Positions 61,655 through 64,000 of a DNA stretch of 64,000 nt are shown here, piece by piece. Source of the stretch: Tepidiforma bonchosmolovskayae (GTDB lineage Bacteria; Chloroflexota; Dehalococcoidia; Tepidiformales; Tepidiformaceae); contig NZ_CP042829.1 in the NCBI RefSeq assembly GCF_008838325.1, forward strand, positions 2,682,949 through 2,746,948, written 5' to 3'. The notes beneath the pieces are model-generated. The model made no database searches. It saw nothing but the letters and a program-made list of their open reading frames with translations, and was not told the DNA's origin. Positions within the stretch are counted from its first letter, which is position 1. Each line of letters starts with the position of its first letter. The translations under genes were made by a program, and so were the position numbers.

Positions 61655-61774
61655 GGCTGCACTCCGCGAAAGGGTGGAGGAAGTGTACCGGCGCGGGGAC
61701 TGGGCGGTCGCGGGTTCACCGGGTCGTCCTGAGCCCCTACCATGGCAGGACAGACTTCGTCTTCGGAGCTCCCG

Positions 61775-62812
61775 ATGGAGGCCTATAACATCACCGTCGT
61801 CGGCGCGAGCGGCATCGTCGGCCAGGAATTCCTCAAGATTCTCGACGAGCGGCGGGTCCCGGTTGCGCGCCTGAGGCTGCTGGCCACGGCCCGGTCGGCA
61901 GGCAGGGTAGTGCCGTTCCGCGGGCGCGACATTGTCATCGAGGAGACGACCGCCGAAAGCTTCGGGCCCGACGACCACATCGTGTTCCTCTCGGCGTCCG
62001 GCGCGGCATCGAAACAGTACGCACCGATCGCCGCCGCCAATGGGAGCTTCGTGATCGATGATTCGAGCGCGTTCCGGATGGACCCGAACGTCCCGCTCGT
62101 CATCCCGGAGATCAACCCGGAGGACCTCGAGTGGCACCGCGGGATTGTCAGCCAGCCGAACTGCACCACGACCCCGATGGTCCTCGCGCTGAACCCGATC
62201 CACCGGGTCAATCCGCTCAAGCGCGTCATCGTGAGCACCTACCAGGCCGTGGCCGGAGCGGGAGCCGCAGCCGTCGAGGGGCTTCGGCGCGAGACCGAGG
62301 CCGCGCTGGCCGGGCGGCACGAGCCGAGCGGCACCCAGAAGCGGGAAATCGCCTTCAATGCGGTCCCGCAGATCGACCTGTTCGCCGACGACGGCTACAC
62401 GAAGGAAGAACTCAAGATGGCGAACGAGACGCGCAAAATCCTCCATGCGCCGGAGGTGCGGGTGAGCGCGACCTGCGTGCGCATCCCGACGTTCTTCGGG
62501 CATGCGATGAGCGTCTGGGCTGAGTTCGAACGCCCGATGACGGCGGCTGAGGCGCGGGAGCTGATTGCGGCTGCGCCAGGTATCGAGCTGATGGATGACC
62601 CGGCCGCTGAGCGATACCCCACACCGATGGATGTCGCCGGGACGGACCGGGTGCTGGTCGGGCGTCTCCGGCCGGATCACTCCACCCCGGGCGGGGTCAC
62701 GTTCTGGACCGTCACAGACAGCATCCGGAAAGGGGCCGCGACCAACGTGGTGCAGATTATCGAGGAGGCAGCGCGGCGCGGGCTGATTCGGCCGCGCGCC
62801 GGGGTTCGGTAA
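61775..62812 (+). CDS. asd: aspartate-semialdehyde dehydrogenase
   Basis: A 345-residue NADP enzyme making aspartate semialdehyde for lysine, threonine and methionine. NITVVGASGIVGQEFLKIL is the nucleotide fold, SQPNCTTTPM holds the catalytic Cys near residue 130, and FGHAMSVWAEF near 243 the catalytic His. ATG 61775 is favoured: GGAG lies 6 nt upstream and TACCAT (61738-61743) precedes; an in-frame ATG 61742 overlaps that element. Full length. Confidence 0.95.
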   Translation: MEAYNITVVGASGIVGQEFLKILDERRVPVARLRLLATARSAGRVVPFRGRDIVIEETTAESFGPDDHIVFLSASGAASKQYAPIAAANGSFVIDDSSAFRMDPNVPLVIPEINPEDLEWHRGIVSQPNCTTTPMVLALNPIHRVNPLKRVIVSTYQAVAGAGAAAVEGLRRETEAALAGRHEPSGTQKREIAFNAVPQIDLFADDGYTKEELKMANETRKILHAPEVRVSATCVRIPTFFGHAMSVWAEFERPMTAAEARELIAAAPGIELMDDPAAERYPTPMDVAGTDRVLVGRLRPDHSTPGGVTFWTVTDSIRKGAATNVVQIIEEAARRGLIRPRAGVR

Positions 62813-62881
62813 TACCGGCCACGACTGCGCTATAGGCCAGCCCTCTGCCATAATGCGAACCAATACCTTCGGAGTTCGCAC

Positions 62882-63859
62882 ATGGCATTCACGGTCAACC
62901 CAGACAAGTTCCGCTTTCCGGCAGAGTTCTCGGCCGGGGTCAAAGGCAAGCGCGTCCTCATCTCCGGAGCCGGCAAGGACGGCGGCCTCGGCCAGTCGTT
63001 TGCACTGGCAGCCGGCCTGAACGGCGCCGAGAGTGTCGCCGTCCACTTCCACTCGTCCTACGACGATGGCCTCGACCTGGTGGAGTACCTGCGCAGCCAG
63101 GGCGTCAATGCGTTCCCCCTGCAGGCCGACGTCACGAACATGGGGGACCTGTGGGCCAGTCGAAGTTATGTCATTAAGAAGATGGGCGGCATCCCCAATC
63201 TCGTCATCTGCAACTCGGGGCTCACCGAAAAGGGCTACTCGTTCGGCCGCTCGCTCCGCGAAATCGAAGGCGAGTCGATGGCGATGCGGCGGGCCCGAGT
63301 GCGGCAGGCGTTCATCAACAACCTCACCGAAACCCGCCTCGTGCTTGACACGAAGATCGATGGCTTCATGGCGATGACCCACCTCTGGTCCGGGGAGGCC
63401 GTGTACGCCAACGAGCCGATCGAGTTCGTGTACATCTCCTCGCGACAGGCCATCGACCCGGGCGTCAGCGTCCCCGGGTACGCCATCGCCAACTGGGCCG
63501 TGCTCCAGCTCCCGAAGGTCTTGCAGGTCAACCTCGGGCGGAGCGCTGAGCTCGTGTCTGCCTTCTCTGTCCTCTATCCCTTCGTGCGCACGGGGATGAC
63601 GAACGAGTACGCGGAGAACCCGAAGGTCTTCGGAAGGTGGCAGCCCCGCATGCTCGAGACCCACGAAGCCGCCGAAGGCTTCATGCAGCTGCTTTCGCAG
63701 CCGAAGGAGGTCACCAACCAGGGCATGTTCGAGGCGATCGTCGAGCCGCTCCCCGAGAAGGGCGAAAAGGCCGTGAAGTTCACCTGGAAACAGGTGCGCT
63801 TCGACATCAAGGAAGAGCTCACCCCCTTCAGTGCCGAACGACCCCTCGAGTTTGTCTAG
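62882..63859 (+). CDS. divergent short-chain dehydrogenase/reductase, altered catalytic Lys
   Basis: A 325-residue SDR-fold protein. KGKRVLISGAGKDGGLGQSFALAAG gives the glycine-rich NAD(P) motif near residue 23, with IPNLVICNSGL near 102 like NAG. The catalytic region YISSRQAIDPGVSVPGYAIANW has Ser and Tyr (near 200) but Asn204 where the YxxxK lysine should be. An extended C-terminal domain of about 80 residues follows. GGAG precedes ATG 62882 and CATAAT (62849-62854) is a -10 candidate. It may bind nucleotide without classic SDR catalysis, or use another residue. Confidence 0.8.
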   Translation: MAFTVNPDKFRFPAEFSAGVKGKRVLISGAGKDGGLGQSFALAAGLNGAESVAVHFHSSYDDGLDLVEYLRSQGVNAFPLQADVTNMGDLWASRSYVIKKMGGIPNLVICNSGLTEKGYSFGRSLREIEGESMAMRRARVRQAFINNLTETRLVLDTKIDGFMAMTHLWSGEAVYANEPIEFVYISSRQAIDPGVSVPGYAIANWAVLQLPKVLQVNLGRSAELVSAFSVLYPFVRTGMTNEYAENPKVFGRWQPRMLETHEAAEGFMQLLSQPKEVTNQGMFEAIVEPLPEKGEKAVKFTWKQVRFDIKEELTPFSAERPLEFV

Positions 63860-64000
63860 TCGACGGTAACTCTGCGCGCCTGCACGGGACATTCTGTCGA
63901 GTTGCCGTTCAACGGCCGCAGTCGGAAGTTCCGGATATCAAGAGTTTGTCAAGGGTTGGGTCAGACGTCATAAGTTGCTTGGTCCCCGGGCGCTCGCGGC

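Noticed and set aside
60812..63892. A 1026-codon open frame on the minus strand
   Set aside because: Only the last 280 codons (enoyl-CoA hydratase) are real; the rest is antisense to asd and the SDR gene and has the composition of a shadow frame in GC-rich DNA.
63946..63974. TTGTCA followed by CATAAG near the right edge as a promoter
   Set aside because: The downstream hexamer does not fit the local TANNNT pattern and no gene start is visible before the window ends.
1..64000. CRISPR arrays, insertion sequences, phage or integrase genes, attachment sites
   Set aside because: No repeated spacers, transposase or integrase motifs were seen; base composition looks even throughout, so no island is claimed.

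Overview
The window is a GC-rich, densely packed bacterial chromosome segment with about 65 protein-coding genes, three tRNAs, no rRNA, no CRISPR array and no insertion sequence or transposase that I could see. Gene content (acyl-CoA dehydrogenase, thiolase-like/DUF35 pair, CaiB/BaiF CoA-transferases, MaoC hydratases, assimilatory sulfate reduction, soluble NAD-linked formate dehydrogenase, B12-dependent CarH-type regulator, MurJ, argS) fits an aerobic or microaerobic heterotroph. The style, with many leaderless starts and a CoA-thioester-rich repertoire, reminds me of Chloroflexota of the Tepidiforma/Dehalococcoidia kind. That placement is inference: no taxonomic marker gene is present.

Layout. 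18-4730: aminoacyl-tRNA deacylase, acyl-CoA dehydrogenase, metallo-beta-lactamase protein, thiolase-like protein plus DUF35 partner, VOC protein. 4817-9950: small ORF, a terminator, then a MacB/FtsX-type ABC exporter operon and DUF309. 10034-17411: small membrane protein, DUF402, argS, DUF429, nitroreductase, inositol-phosphatase family, cinA, HAD hydrolase, TauE/SafE permease. 17479-24334: small oxygenase-associated proteins, Rieske membrane protein, class V aminotransferase, 3-hydroxyacyl-CoA dehydrogenase, PEP-utilising swivel-domain protein, MaoC pair. 24404-28310: pirin and a CaiB - unknown - CaiB operon. 28318-34878: sulfate assimilation regulon, with cysH-cysC-cysD-cysN-NptA-like permease on the minus strand and a sulfite reductase on the plus strand fired from overlapping divergent promoters. 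34896-40823: unknown protein, hemB, three-gene formate dehydrogenase. 40857-45560: unknown protein, then a CarH-type photoreceptor repressor divergent from a carotenoid-desaturase-family oxidase and an SRPBCC protein. 45511-50410: purU and an oligopeptide ABC operon without ATPases. 50480-52471: tRNA-Ala, two tRNA-Glu, CcdA-like protein. 52493-63859: metalloprotease-like lipoprotein, cyclase-family hydrolase, TetR regulator, alpha/beta hydrolase, GH38 mannosidase, murJ, enoyl-CoA hydratase, asd, SDR protein. 63860-64000 holds nothing I can name.

The strongest system-level signals are: (1) the CarH divergon, in which two promoters on opposite strands share one palindromic -35 element and each start codon lies 6 nt past its -10; (2) a window-wide pattern of TANNNT -10 hexamers 6-10 nt before start codons, implying leaderless mRNAs; (3) the sulfate regulon with interlocked promoters, GTCAAC repeats and a translationally coupled NptA-like permease; (4) a thiolase-like protein lacking the nucleophilic cysteine beside a DUF35 protein, an arrangement like the Ltp2-type aldolases; (5) tail-to-tail gene pairs that overlap in six of ten cases.
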